Source: Phorcus lineatus
Taxonomy: Eukaryota > Mollusca > Gastropoda > Trochida > Trochidae
NCBI GenBank assembly: GCA_921293015.1
Contig: OV121084.1
Coordinates: 54,423,864 to 54,487,863, forward strand
DNA: 64,000 nt
Direction of reading: 5' to 3'
The position numbers and the translations under genes were made by a program. Positions 50,601-63,331 of this stretch are shown here, in pieces; position 1 is the first letter of the stretch; the number at the start of each line of letters is the position of its first letter. Below the pieces are notes generated by a model. The model had not been told where the DNA came from, searched no databases, and worked only from the letters and a program-made list of their open reading frames with translations.

Positions 50601-53600
50601 CTAGAAGAACTGCCCAAGGTTTTGTTTTTTTAATTCTCAAGAGGAAATTATGCAATTTAGATTTGCCAATAATATGATTGAAGCCCTAGATAAGCTATTA
50701 TTCCTTGGCAGATTGGGATAATCAAATGTAGACTTAGTGACACTCTGATGATTTTTAAGTCTGGAATAATTCTGTTATGTTTCAATTCTTTTCCAACATT
50801 TATCTTCTTGTGTTATCAAAATCAAATATATTTACTCAAAAATTCTTCATGTTTACAGGGCAGAGCACGAGCAAGGGATGCTGAGTACATAATACTTGTT
50901 GAAAAAAACAAGAAAGACACCTTCGTTGAAGAGTTGCAGATTTTCAAAGGCATTGAAGAGGTAATTGATGGGAATTTCATAGAATATCAAAAATACCAAT
51001 GACGTAATTAGAAGTTTGTGTTCCTCGGTCTATTGATCAAGAACAGTGAGTATTCATCAACTGTCTAAAATCGGTGTCATGTGTTCATTATTGATGTAAA
51101 AAGAAATTAGCACTAGATTGTTGTTAAACAGTGGGCCAGGTAACTCTTTAATGTTTAAGTTCTAAGGGAATTATTTTTATTGAAAGTGACTCCTTATTGT
51201 CAGCAATTTTATCCAAGGTTTTGATCGGTGACGGAAGAGGTCGGAAAGACCTAGCTGAAGAAGATGACCTTGACCCCAGTGTTGTGGTTGACATGCTTCC
51301 TGCATACAGTCCGTCAGACAACCCTCTTGCTCTCAAGGTCACCATGCAGACTGCTATAGCTTTGGTCAACAGGTAAATATGACTGGCATGTGATACCAAT
51401 ACTTTAGCTAACTCTTAACTTTCTACAGGTGTTTGTTGGCTCCATTTATAGGTTACGTTTATTTTCTATGTTTCTTCCTTATTGTTGACTACCAAAGGCA
51501 GGGAATAACTCTTGACTACCTGAGGTCATTTGTTCTCACTACCGGTAACTGTCTTACAGGGTTTCCTGTCTTGAACGTACCGGGATAGCTCTCTATTATT
51601 TTAGAATTTGTCCAAATAAAATGTTATTGGCATGATGAGTGAGAGCATTACAGGCTATCCATAAGGCCTGAGTTTGAGAAACTACCTTATAAAGTGCCAT
51701 GTTTCAAAAACAACTGAGAATCATTAATTTAATCTCAATTAAAATAATATCTATTTTATCAATTTAACATTAGGCAAATTAATATCAGTATTATAATTGG
51801 TGGGTTGACTTGTCTATGTCTTCTTTAGCCAGTGGTCAGTCCTTGCTAATATGTTGTCATTACTGTAAACTGGTCACTCAGAATATTTAAGCACTGATCG
51901 GAATCATAGTGAAAGGTTGTTGGGTTATTTTGGTGGAAGCAATTTTTTTAAAAATGGCAACTCCTTTAAAAGTCTTCTACTTTTCCAGATATTGTGCAAA
52001 GCTGCCCAGTGATGCGTTCACTCACCTAACGCCCCACTGTTCCGTGAAGGAAGTGACCGACACTCAACCCCAGCAGTTTGTTGCTTCTCTTCGCCTTCCG
52101 GTCAACTCCTCCATCAAAGAGGAAATAGCTGTAAGATTTGTAGATTTTCAGTTTATTCATTAAGTTTTTTTTGTGGACTTTCGTTTCCCTACATCAGACC
52201 ATCTTGCTTTGCCTGATGCTTACTGTTAACCTGGACTGCTTATCAAATGATAATGTGACATAGTTGAAATAAACAAATTTCCTAACTCTTTTCCCAGGGT
52301 GTGCCCATGCCTTCCAAGAAGCTTGCTAAGATGGCTGTCGCTTTGAAGATGTGTGAAATGTTGCACAAAGCAGGTAAATTTTGATAAATGATAAAAAGAT
52401 ATGAAAAAAATAATAAAAGATTATTGTTGCACAAAAAAACCCATTTAGGCCAGGGTCATACACATAACTCTTCAACATAACAAACATTTATTACTCTCCC
52501 CTGTAAGATACTGCAGTGTAATATTTATACGGTGATATCAGACTAGTGTAATACCGCTGCACGTATGACGTCATTATATTGTGTGGTTATGACGTCACAA
52601 TGTTGGCACCGCCGTCACAATGGCGGCCAAGTCGCGGAAATGTTTAGTTCAGTACACTTTCGGCATTCATGCTTGATTACTAAGTAATAAACAGAATACT
52701 AAAATCACTAATGATTTGGTATCAAACTCACTTTCGCTCGTTTTATAGGGTATCATTAACTCGTTTAATAAAAATAGTATTAAATGGAAGGTAGTTTAGT
52801 ATCCTCTATATCCTACACTAAGCCAAATGGACAATACGTATATGAGTGTATGACATGGTTAATTTATGTGTTTATGACAGTGTCAGTTTATGTATATGAC
52901 ATCACCCGTATACATGTAAGACATCACAAGTATACATTCATGACATAATCAGTTTATGTGTATGACATCATCAGTTTATGTGTATGCCCACAGGGGAGTT
53001 GGATGACAACCTGATGCCGGTGGGGAAGGAGATGTTTGTGTACGAGGAGGAAGAGGAGTGGGAGGAGGAGGATGTGACGGGACAAGCGCGACCCGGGACC
53101 ACCAAGAGGAAGCAGTACTACTACAAGAAGGTTCTTGTCTCTCTTTTGCCTTTGTCAAATGCTCACAGAATGTTATAAGTAATATGTAACTTTACTCAAG
53201 TTTTTTAAGGGATTAAAGAAGCGGAATATTTGGGAAAATCAAGATTCCTTGATAGCAAATTTTGAACATGAACATTCTTCTGTTTTAATTTTGCAGTTGT
53301 ATCTTTGGATAAAATGCATGTAATTCAATCCTGGGGGTAATATGTTCCTGTTTCCATATACAGAAGTCCTCTCACCATTTGACATCAAGTAGCTTAAGGT
53401 GTATAGCCATAGTAATAGTCTTCGTTCTTCATCACTTATCCTTCTGCCAATAAACAATATCAAGTTAGGAATTTTTTTATTAATGACTTTACAGGCAGAT
53501 TTGATGTATTAAAGAGATAATTTTACTTAGGTTATTGGTATCTGTTTTTAATCCTTTTTGTCTTGTTTTAGGCAGCAGATGCATTTGTAAAAAGCCACGT

Positions 53601-56600
53601 GACTGCAGATCGACCATGTTTCCTCTACTTTATCAACCTCAAGCTGACTGGACCAATCACTGACGAGCAGAACACTCGTGGGAGACGCATCTACGCGCCT
53701 GAAGACACAGGACAGTCACTCGGAATATTATCTTCTAAAGAAATTCCTCTGGTATTGTGTTTTATCATTAGATCAAATAGTTTTAATCAGGAGTCAGAAC
53801 TAACTTTACTTCATTCTTGCTGCAGTGTGTCACGAGTAGCTCATTCATTTCTAATACCCGTTCGTCTTGTGACAGGCAGCAGGTTTAGATAATATAGCTT
53901 CAATCAGGAGTCACATCTAACTTTACTTCATTCTTGCTGCAGTGTGTCACGAGTAGCTCATTCAATTCTAATACCCGTTCGTCTTGTGACAGGCAGCAGG
54001 TATAGATAATATAGCTTCAATCAGGAGTCACATCTAACTTTACTTCATTCTTGCTGCAGTGTGTCACGAGTAGCTCATTCAATTCTAATACCCGTTCGTC
54101 TTGTGACAGGCAGCAGGTTTAGATAATATAGCTTCAATCAGGAGTCACATCTAACTTTACTTCATTCTTGCTGCAGTGTGTCACGAGTAGCTCATTCAAT
54201 TCTAATACCCGTTCGTCTTGTGACAGGCAGCAGGTTTAGATAATATAGCTTCAATCAGGAGTCACATCTAACTTTACTTCATTCTTGCTGCAGTGTGTCA
54301 CGAGTAGCTCATTCAATTCTAATACCCGTTCGTCTTGTGACAGGCAGCAGGTATAGATAATATAGCTTCAATCAGGAGTCACATCTAACTTTACTTCATT
54401 CTTGCTGCAGTGTGTCACGAGTAGCTCATTCAATTCTAATACCCGTTCGTCTTGTGACAAGCAGCAGGTATAGATAATATAGCTTCAATTAGGAGTCCGA
54501 CCTATCTTTACTTCATTCTTGCTGCAGTGTGTTCCGCTCTCTGCGCCAGCTCTTCAACAAGCTGTGCCCTAACTTGATAATCAAGTTCGAAAGGTTACTC
54601 ACAATTGCCATTAAAGTTGCTGCTGTCAAACTAGCAATTGTTGCATACTACAGCAAGGCTTAGATTAAGCAATGATTGAGTCTAGCGAAACTTATGCCTT
54701 ACCTGGGAATAAACATATGTGGTAATATATTCACTGTCATTATTAAGAGCACTATACATCAATCAATCATGTTTAACCAATGCTTTGTATGGCAGGTGCC
54801 CTGTTTCCCAGTGTACACAAGATCAGGGGAGGTAACTGTGTCAGTTGACTTGTTAGAGGCGGGGCTCACATTCAGCAGCGAGAAACTGACTCAGCTTGAA
54901 AAGTTTCATCAGTTTGTGTTCACCAGCGTACTTCATCTCGAGAAAGATCCTATGGAGTTCTTCAAAACCAATGCAGAAGTGGGTTATCTCATCGTTCCTC
55001 TTGATAAAAGTGAGTTAAACTGCTAGATATTAATTTGTTGCCATGGCTCAATGTTCTGGGATTGCTTATCTTTAGCCAGTGGTAAAAGTTTGATAAGACC
55101 CTTTGTAAACAATATGTGATTCCTGTAGATTGGCTCCTCAGAATGGCTTCTCAGAATGTTTGGCACTACTTCATTCAGCAGCTGTAGTGTTATTCATTGA
55201 GTATCAATAACAGTTTTCATTATGGAGGTCAGAGTGATAGGATGTTAAGGGTAAAGTTATATTAATTTGTTAAATGATGTAATTTAAATCTTCTTAATGT
55301 TATCCTGTATGCTTCGTTTTATTGAATAAAGTTCTTTGTGAAATGATCTTTCTCAAATAACAATTACTGGAAAGTATTTTACTCATAAAATTCAATTTAT
55401 TCATTCTGTCAGAGATACTGAATCACTTCACAGAGTAATTTTAGTCCTGTTTGATATCTATCATAAATTTTTAATCTGTTGCCAAGTGTTTGTTGTGATT
55501 GTGATGTTTAAGTAAAAAGTATATATTTGACAGAAACATCTGCTGAAAGTGGTCATGGAATTCAGTGGGACTTTGTGGAATTGGTGGAAAGGTCAGCAAA
55601 ACCAGAGAAGAAAAATGTGTTTGACAAGAAGAGAGACATATTTGAGTTTCGCAAAGAAGACTTTGCCGACGCTGTTGTAATGCCTTCATATCGTAACATA
55701 GATCAGCCACAACATTTCTATGTTGCTGAAATCCGTTTTGATCTAAATCCTTTGAGTCCCTTTCCATCTCCAGAGTTGTATAAGACATTCAATGAGTACT
55801 ACACCACAAAGTATGGCCTCATCATCACAAACCCTGACCAGCCACTTTTGGATGTGGATCACACATCTGCTCGCCTCAATCTTCTCACTCCACGTTATAT
55901 GAACCAGAAGGGCGTTGCTTTGCCGACTAGCAGCGCAGAAACAAAGAGAGCTCGACGAGAAAATCTTCAGCAGAAGCAGATTTTGGTTCCAGAGTTGTGC
56001 GACATTCATGTTTTCCCAGCCTCTCTCTGGCGCAAAGCTGTCTGCCTCCCAGCTGTCCTGTACAGGATGAACTACCTCCTCCTCGCGGAAGAAATCAGGA
56101 AAAGGATTGCTCAGGAAACTGGCATTGGTGTCATGGAATTACCTCAGGATTTTAGATTCCCTCAGTTAGATTTTGGATTTGAAACCAATCCAGAAAAGCT
56201 GAAATGTGAGTCAGAAGAAAATCAAGCTGATCAGGAAGACAAGGATGAAAGTACAGAAGATGGAAGTTCTCGTAAATCTAGTCAACAGTCCACAGTGAAA
56301 GACAGTCCAGCAGAGGCTTCCAATGATTCTAATCTCAAATCAGGGGAGGATAAAGGCGAGATGTCGTCTGACAGTGATTCAGGAATAGCTTCAGCAGGTT
56401 CTGAAGTCAGTGTGGCAGATATAAGTGCTCAGTCCAAGTCTGATGTCAGTGGAGACACTCCTGTAGGCACAGACGGTGTCACAGTTGACAGAAAACAATC
56501 TGAGTCTAGCACTATTAGTATATCAAGTATAGAAAATAGCTCTGATTCTAGATCTCACATGCTGGATATTAGTTCTGAAGAACCCTCTGACATTGTCATG

Positions 56601-59600
56601 GAAACCGTTTGTGAATCTGAAGACCTTGAATCAAACTCTATGCAGATCAGTAAAAGCCAAAACAGTGAAGATTCACAAGCATCTGGTGCTGAATCCGACC
56701 TCAACTCCAAGAAGAAAGATACCCAGTGGTGCTCAAGAAGTGCTAGCAATGCAACAGTCTCATCCGACGCACACATCTCCCTAGTGCCAGAGTCTCATCC
56801 TTCAAGTCAAACCAGCTCTGTGCTCAAAACATTGCCTAGTCTTCATTCATCTTCCTCACTCAGTGATGGAAAAATCATAATACATGATCAAAATGTAGAA
56901 TCAAATGAACGGTGCTCATCATTATCACATGCTCATTCCATAATGGAAACATCTGATGCTCCAAAACAAGTTGCCAAACCTGAAGTGTCAGTCAGTGCAA
57001 GCTCAGAAGCTGTTTCAGAGAAGCAGACGGATAGTAAATCTCATTCTATTATTTCAAAGACTTGTTGCCATGGTCACTCTGCTCTTGAAGACAAGAACCC
57101 TGAGATCTCAGAAATGCAAAAATCTATTCCAAGTTCCTCACTGGAAATGAGTCCAAGTGAGACATCCAAACCAACCCTTGACTCATCCAGCAAGTGTCCA
57201 TCTGCTCCTAAGGACACTGCTCAATCCTCAGATGCAATCCAGTCCACTACAACTCAAAGTGACCTTGTTAGCAAATCAGTACAAACCACACAAGGGATAT
57301 GTGCAAATCCTTCTCAAACCTCTCCAGAGCAAACAGAACCAAAAGTCAAATCTGGATGGGATGGAGAATCTTCCAGAGAGAATCTCCCAGATAGGCAGCA
57401 AAGCAAAGTACCTGGATCAAACCCCAGCTGTGATAATCCTTCTCTAGGGTCTTTTGGGAACAATTGTAGCAATTCTGACACTGTCACTGGCAGCAAAAAG
57501 GACTGTGTTGTTAGTAGTGTCAGTGATGCCAAAGGAGATAATACCAGTGATGTCAATGAGGTCACTGATGGCATCAATGCTGTCAAAGGTGACATTTCTG
57601 TAGATGTCAAAGTCGGTGACGTCAATGACAGTGTCCAGGGTGATGTAACCGACGCTGACTTTGGTGTTTGGGGAGCCGCGGATGGTTCCGGTGAGGACAG
57701 TGATACTTCCTCGGCAACTGATGAAGAGGAAGTGGATGTGACCTCGCTACATCCGAACATCAGCCTGGATGAGGACCGGGACCTCAACACCTTCGTGGGA
57801 CCAAGCCCTTGTCTCATCCTTCAGGCTCTCACCATGTCCAATGCAAACGACTTCTTCAGCTTGGAGCGACTTGAGACCATTGGTGACTCCTTCCTCAAGT
57901 ATGCCATCACTGTGTACCTGTACTGCTCTTATCCCGGTATCCACGAAGGCAAGCTGAGTTACCTGAGGAGCAAACAGGTCAGCAACTATAATCTCTACCG
58001 TCTCGGCAGGAAGAAGCGCCTAGCTGAATGCATGGTATCCGCCAAGTTTGAGCCTTACGAGAACTGGCTACCTCCTGGTTACATCATCAACGAGAACAAA
58101 CGAAGAGGTCCGGTACCCAAAGTCATCATCGCTAACACTGGGAGGAAGGTAGGGGGTGTTGCAAGGAAATTAGTTGATAATCAAGTATCAAAGTCAGAGA
58201 CAAAATCTCAAAGTGCCATGTTAGACACAGTGGAAGTATGTACAAGACTCAATGGCATTCATAAAACTGAAAAAAGTGAAATGTCAGACAACGTTTCTCA
58301 AAATGTAAGTGACAGGCCCGTCGATGAAATATCTTCACCTAGCAAGAAACGTGTTAGCTCAGATAAAGAAAGGGCAGAAGGGGACCAGGAAGATATGGAT
58401 AACTCATTGTGTGTCACAGAAGAAGGTACATGTGCTGTCAAAACTGATGTAGAGAGACTGAAGTTTGATCAAGAACTGGAAGAGATTGATCTGATCCAGG
58501 AAATCGATAAGATTGAGGACCTGACGGATGTAAGTCAAGCCCTTGTGCCCTACAGTCTGCAGACTCAACACGGCATCCCGGACAAGAGCGTGGCTGACTG
58601 CGTGGAGGCTCTGATTGGCTGCTACCTCACTACGTGCGGCAAGAAGGGGGCGCTGATGTTCATGTCCTGGCTGGGACTCAAGGTGCTGCCTCGGAAGGAC
58701 AAACTGGAGGGAGTCCCAAGGAAGGAGGGACAACAGGTGGGCTTTTAGTTTCATTCTCAGTTTTAATTGAACCTATTGATGGTTGTACTGTAAGACCCTC
58801 TAGTGAAATGCTGCTGTTGGTGATTGTATGTAGTTACCAAGCTCGACTTGCTTGGATTCTTTAGTTTTATTGAAATGCTTACTGTTATGATAACAGTGTT
58901 ATCCCTTGCCCTGGTATCAGTTTAAGGACCTGCAGTCATTGGTCAATCTATTTTCTATAAATCTGAATATCCTCTATGTTCAGATAATGAGTTGACTCAT
59001 ATGATTGTGTTTGATATTATAATCTATCAATAAAAAGATTGCTTTGTCAGTAACTAGACATATGGAAAAACTTTTTAATATCTTTCAGTCACTACTCAAT
59101 GGTATAAACATTGAATTTGCTGAGAAAAGACTGATATCTAAATATTACTACTTTCACCTTAAAGGTGAGTGAATACGAGTTTGCAGAGCTGCAGTGTCCG
59201 CCCTCACCGCTGCTGCTGACAGGAGACGCGCGCCCCGCCCACATGTTGGAGCACCTGCTGGATGGGTACTGTGTGTTTGAGGAGAAGATCGGATACTCCT
59301 TCCAGGACCGCTCCTACCTTCTACAGGCCTTCACACACGCCTCCTACCACTACAACACCATCACCGACTGCTACCAGAGGTACGTCTTGTAAACAACGTC
59401 ATGCAGCAATGGTGTCTCATGTAATGTTGATGTTTGATATGAAATATCTTGACAAGGATTGGCCTCTCATTATTTTAAACACCATCACCAACTGCTATTA
59501 TTTTTGTAATTGTAGAAGAAGTACAGGTGTTTGGTTTTGGATAAATAGAAAGTACAACTTATTTAAATAACCCCTTTTATGCCACTCGTGTCCCTCACCA

Positions 59601-61069
59601 ATCATGTGTTAATAATAATGTTAAGTCTTTACTCAATATCATTGCAGACTGGAGTTTCTTGGAGATGCCATCTTGGATTACGTGATCACCCGTCACCTGT
59701 ACGAGGACTCCCAGAAGTATTCGCCAGGCATCCTGACAGACTTGCGTTCAGCACTGGTCAACAACAACATCTTCGCTGCTCTTGCAGTCAAGTGGGACTT
59801 CCATAAGTACTTCAAATCTATCTCACCTGCACTCTTTCACGTCATCGAGAAGTTTGTGGCTAGACAGAAGGAGAAGGAGGATGAAATTGATGTAGAGGAT
59901 GAGGTAAGCAAATAGTTATCTGCAAACAATTGTTATAGAAGTTGTTCATCCATTATTGTTGAATTGTTGATGATGTCATAAAAAAACCCCCAAAAAAACG
60001 TGATAGATTTGTCCCTTTAGCCAGACTGGTGAGATTACTAAAAGTCTTTCGTCTGACAGTTCCAGGATCTGGAGGAGGAGGACGATGACGGAGATGCGGA
60101 GGAGGAGGTGGAGCTAGAGATTCCCAAAGCCCTCGGAGACATCTTTGAGTCAGTTGCTGGTGCCATCTACCTTGACAGTGGGATGTCCCTTGACACTGTC
60201 TGGCGCGTCTACTACCGCATCATGAGGCCACAGATTGGTGAGTTTATCTTCCGTTACATTTTCTCACTACGGGGCTACTCAAGTCATTTCTTCCCAGTTG
60301 AGATGGAGCATTTTGTGGACTAGAGCAACAGAATCCTGATTTGTTGCTTTCACAGTTAATGGACTAGAAATACAGAATACTGATGGCTTGCAACGCAGTT
60401 AGTAAAGCGAACAGTAAGGTTGTTTCAGTTTGTGTATCATCAACTTCCTGCAAAAATCAAACTGACAGACCACCTTTAAAGTTGATCAACAATTGGCGAC
60501 TATTTTAGGCAATGTTTAAGACATTGCAAACCAGATGGTTTGTCTTCAAGTGACTAAATTTGCTCAATGCATGTTGCTACAGGTTATTTATGTTACTACT
60601 TTCTATATCTTGCTCATGTGAATTATTTTTCCTCCCTTTCAGAGAAGTATCTAAAGAGTATACCAAAATCACCTGTCAGGGAGCTTTTGGAGCTTGAACC
60701 AGAGACCGCCAAATTTGAGTAAGTATTATTTGTTAAATGTTTGCCTTATTATAAAATCTTAAGATATCATACAAACTTCAATCTAACTTCAAAGTTTTGC
60801 TACAAAAGTAGAGGGAATGATTTTTTTTATTTTAGAATTATTGAATTTGGCGTTCCTAAACATATCTCACCTTATCATAATGTAAACATACCTGTGTTAT
60901 CCTCAGGAAACCAGAGCGTACGATGGACGGAAAGATCCGAGTGACGGTGAATGTTGTGGGGAAGGGTGTCTTCAGCGGTGTTGGCCGCAACTACAGAATT
61001 GCTAAAAGTGCTGCAGCTAAGAAAGCCTTGCGAATCATCCGCTCTATGCAAGTGGGAAGTCTTGAGTAG
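44683..61069 (+). CDS. DICER1: Dicer ribonuclease, 16 exons, with degraded helicase ATP-binding motifs
   Basis: Exons: 44683-44778, 48465-48627, 48954-50362, 50859-50960, 51218-51372, 51989-52130, 52298-52373, 52994-53130, 53572-53751, 54796-55009, 55534-58736, 59165-59379, 59648-59903, 60060-60237, 60643-60718 and 60907-61069. All are GT-AG and phase-consistent, giving 2,254 residues. Order: helicase (about 30-600), DUF283/dimerisation (642-740), platform-PAZ (760-1040), Ser-rich insert (about 1110-1630), RNase IIIa (1640-1930, interrupted by an acidic loop), RNase IIIb (2000-2170) and dsRBD (2180-2250). RNase III acidic residues are present in both domains (RLETIGDSF and [17 protein letters not shown] and GDIFESVAG). 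Walker A reads [10 protein letters not shown] (Lys54 kept, Gly and Thr lost) and motif II is DDCH (159-162). Motif III LGLTAS and SKGRARAR remain. It cuts pre-miRNA or dsRNA into ~22-nt duplexes. Exon 14 could start at 60066 instead. Confidence 0.96.
44897..47111. mobile_element. 2.2-kb non-autonomous DNA transposon in Dicer intron 1
   Basis: TAGACCGATCCAGTC at 44897-44911 is matched exactly, inverted, by GACTGGATCGGTCTA at 47097-47111. Both ends also carry TTTCAGCCAATCA in the same direction (about 44939 and 47056). No transposase frame is visible. The target duplication is not clear; a TA or longer AT motif is possible. Confidence 0.8.
47711..48326. mobile_element. 616-bp hAT-like MITE in Dicer intron 1
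   Basis: The ends are perfect inverted repeats TAGTGTTTCCCCTAG / CTAGGGGAAACACTA, the style of hAT termini. TCAGA flanks both sides (47706-47710 and 48327-48331) as a 5-bp target duplication. Subterminal copies of AAAGGGCAGGGC occur once intact near the left end (plus shorter AAAGGGCAC variants) and three more times near the right, as expected for transposase-binding repeats. Confidence 0.85.
52852..52985. repeat. Degenerate TTATGTGTATGACATCA tandem repeat in Dicer intron 7
   Basis: Several imperfect units of (CAGT)TTATGTGTATGACATCA run right up to the acceptor of exon 8 at 52994. The array lacks a long pyrimidine tract, so exon 8 has a weak-looking acceptor context. Confidence 0.65.
53780..54540 (+). 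repeat. 117-bp minisatellite in Dicer intron 9
   Basis: Six nearly identical 117-bp units plus a diverged last half. Each unit has CTTCATTCTTGCTGCAG (acceptor-like), 57 nt without a stop in phase 0, then GCAGCAG|GTATAG or GTTTAG (donor-like). Pseudo-exons fall at 53826-53882, 53943-53999, 54060-54116, 54177-54233, 54294-54350 and 54411-54467. The array lies between exons 9 and 10, both bordered in phase 0. Confidence 0.9.
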
Positions 61070-63192
61070 TCATCATTCTTTTCCTGTCTCGCGGATACTC
61101 CAATTTCCATACCTCACCTGAGTCTAGTCCCGTAGTCATCCGCATGTCATGCCTTAACCATCCCCTGGCCTCATTTCACAAAACAACATAAATGTTTCTT
61201 ATCCCTCATTAAGCTAATTTTACTCTACAGATTGTATACATCTTAAATTGAAAAATATTCAGTCCAAAGTGTTATTTTCTTTGTTAAATGAAGGCCTTTA
61301 CCTTAGTACCTTAGCTACAAATGTTGTAATTTTGAACTTTGTGACAGCAGGCCAATATATACCTCTCTAGGTTAATAGCTTGAGTGTATGAAGCATCCAG
61401 AAAATCATAAAATTTCATTTTTTTAATTCAAATTAGCTGGTAATAAACAATTACTTTTTTGGGGTATAATTTTGAAACATTATAATGTCACAGGTTTCAG
61501 GCTCTACTAAATTCTGTTTAATCTTAATGTTCTTTTGAAACAATTTAGGAAATGAAAGGTGTAATGCAAGAATGGTAATGAGACAAAAAAGCATTGAATC
61601 TTTATGATTTAATTAAACTACTTATAGTTGAATGGGTAAAATTGAAAGAGATTTATTCAGTGTGTTCTATGATTAATGATAGGGTGCTTCATACAATTTT
61701 GTCTTACCGATTTGAACAGAGGGAGTTAAACAAAATATTAAAACTATTTTTTGTTGTGTTGTTAATGTGTCCAAATTGTTCACCTATTTGTGAAAAACAC
61801 AACACCCTAACTCATTGTTTTTATCACAGAAGAAAGCCAAAAACATTGGGTTGTTTTTAAAAAAATTATACCTTTATGAAATGGATCAAATAGTGCTATT
61901 TTTGATCACTATGAAACAAAAACATTATTTCTCTTCATATTTTTGTGCTATGATTTTTTAGTTATATATATCTACATGTTTGTGTTTTAGCATATTTACT
62001 CTATACAAGAATTGACCACAATTTAGACTGTGTTTGCTTTGCAACAGGAAGTGTGGACTCTCAACTAGCTAGTATTAATCACTGAACACACTGGGTTTGT
62101 ACATAAAGGGTCAGGTCCAATAGAGAAACGCACAATGTGCAGGAATAAAATAGGTGAAAATATTTGAGCAAAACTCAAACATGTTATCCATCTTGTTTTC
62201 AAAACTTTTCAAATTTTGTTTGGTAATCCTTAAGGTGCCCTTTTTAGAAAACTTATCAATCATTTTGATAAGTCATATGGCACACTTGTTCGTATTAATT
62301 TTTGTATCATACTTTTGCTTAAGTATCATTCTTAAAAGATGAAAAAATGTCATGAAGTAGTGTAAAATAACTTATTTGAATTCCATATAATTTCTTGAGT
62401 GAATAAATGGAAAAGGGCTTATTTTCGGTGCTGAATGCCCCCTAATTTGCCTTTCAGATAGCTAAATCATCCCCTTGTTTAAACTCTTGAAATAAATGTT
62501 ATTTTTTTCAACTATTGACAATACCAATTCAAATACCACTCCAATTGGTTGCCCTGTGTACTATTTCTTCTGTGGAGCTGCTCTTGTTTGTAAATGTCAT
62601 ATCAGTTTGTCATTCCAGTCCATTAATTAATTAAAGTGTTGTGATTAATAGATAAATTGTGTGAAAGTTACTTATGTTTTATATTTGCCATATTACATTC
62701 CTAATGAATAATTGTAATATATAAATCATTATGGAAAATATAGTTGCTTTTACTATTGTTGGAATGGCATGTAGAAAAGATCTTAATTTAAACATATTGG
62801 AAAATGTTTGGTGCTTTGAATCTATTATTGTCATCATTATTACATACAAGACACTGTATCGCTTTTCTTTTGGAGAAAAATAGTCTCATGAAAATGAAAA
62901 GAAAAGTAACCAATTACAAGACAATCCTTTGTAATCAACAAAAGGAGATTATTTGTAAACATAAGGAAGTCAGGACATTGTACTCAAATCTATTCTCCTG
63001 ACTCAAATGATTTAGAGGTGCTCACGTTAAATTGATAATAAATAACGTTTTCACTTGATAGGTGACGCCTTACTTTACAACCCTGGATATTCGGGTCCAT
63101 AATGATCTTAAGATGATATATTTTGAATGAACTAATGTTAAATGGAAAATATTTAAACAAATAAAAAATGCAAAATGTGATACAGTGTCTTT
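61070..63192. other. 3' UTR and flank of Dicer
   Basis: AT-rich with no supported gene; the short open frames have no recognisable content. AATAAA at 61442-61447 is the first good polyadenylation hexamer after the Dicer stop codon, and several more follow. A long 3' UTR is possible. Confidence 0.45.
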
Positions 63193-63331
63193 AACCCTTT
63201 ACCTGCTAGTGTAGTTATATGCTCATGGTTAACCCTTTGATAAACCCAGAATATTGTCTGTAGAGGAGCCCCGATCCCTCTATATCGGCAACCAAGGAAT
63301 AGATAAAATCTTATTCAGCAGGTAAATGGTT
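63193..63331. mobile_element. 139-bp palindromic MITE
   Basis: AACCCTTTACCTGCT at 63193-63207 is mirrored by AGCAGGTAAATGGTT at 63317-63331 (one mismatch in 15). The interior is short and non-coding. Confidence 0.65.

Noticed and set aside
52566-52597. Two TGACGTCA CRE palindromes 24 bp apart in Dicer intron 7
   Set aside because: Located mid-intron, next to a TGACATCA-rich repeat. Chance or repeat origin is more likely than a regulatory element.
57314-57817. 167-codon minus-strand frame in Dicer
   Set aside because: Antisense shadow of the Ser-rich Dicer linker.
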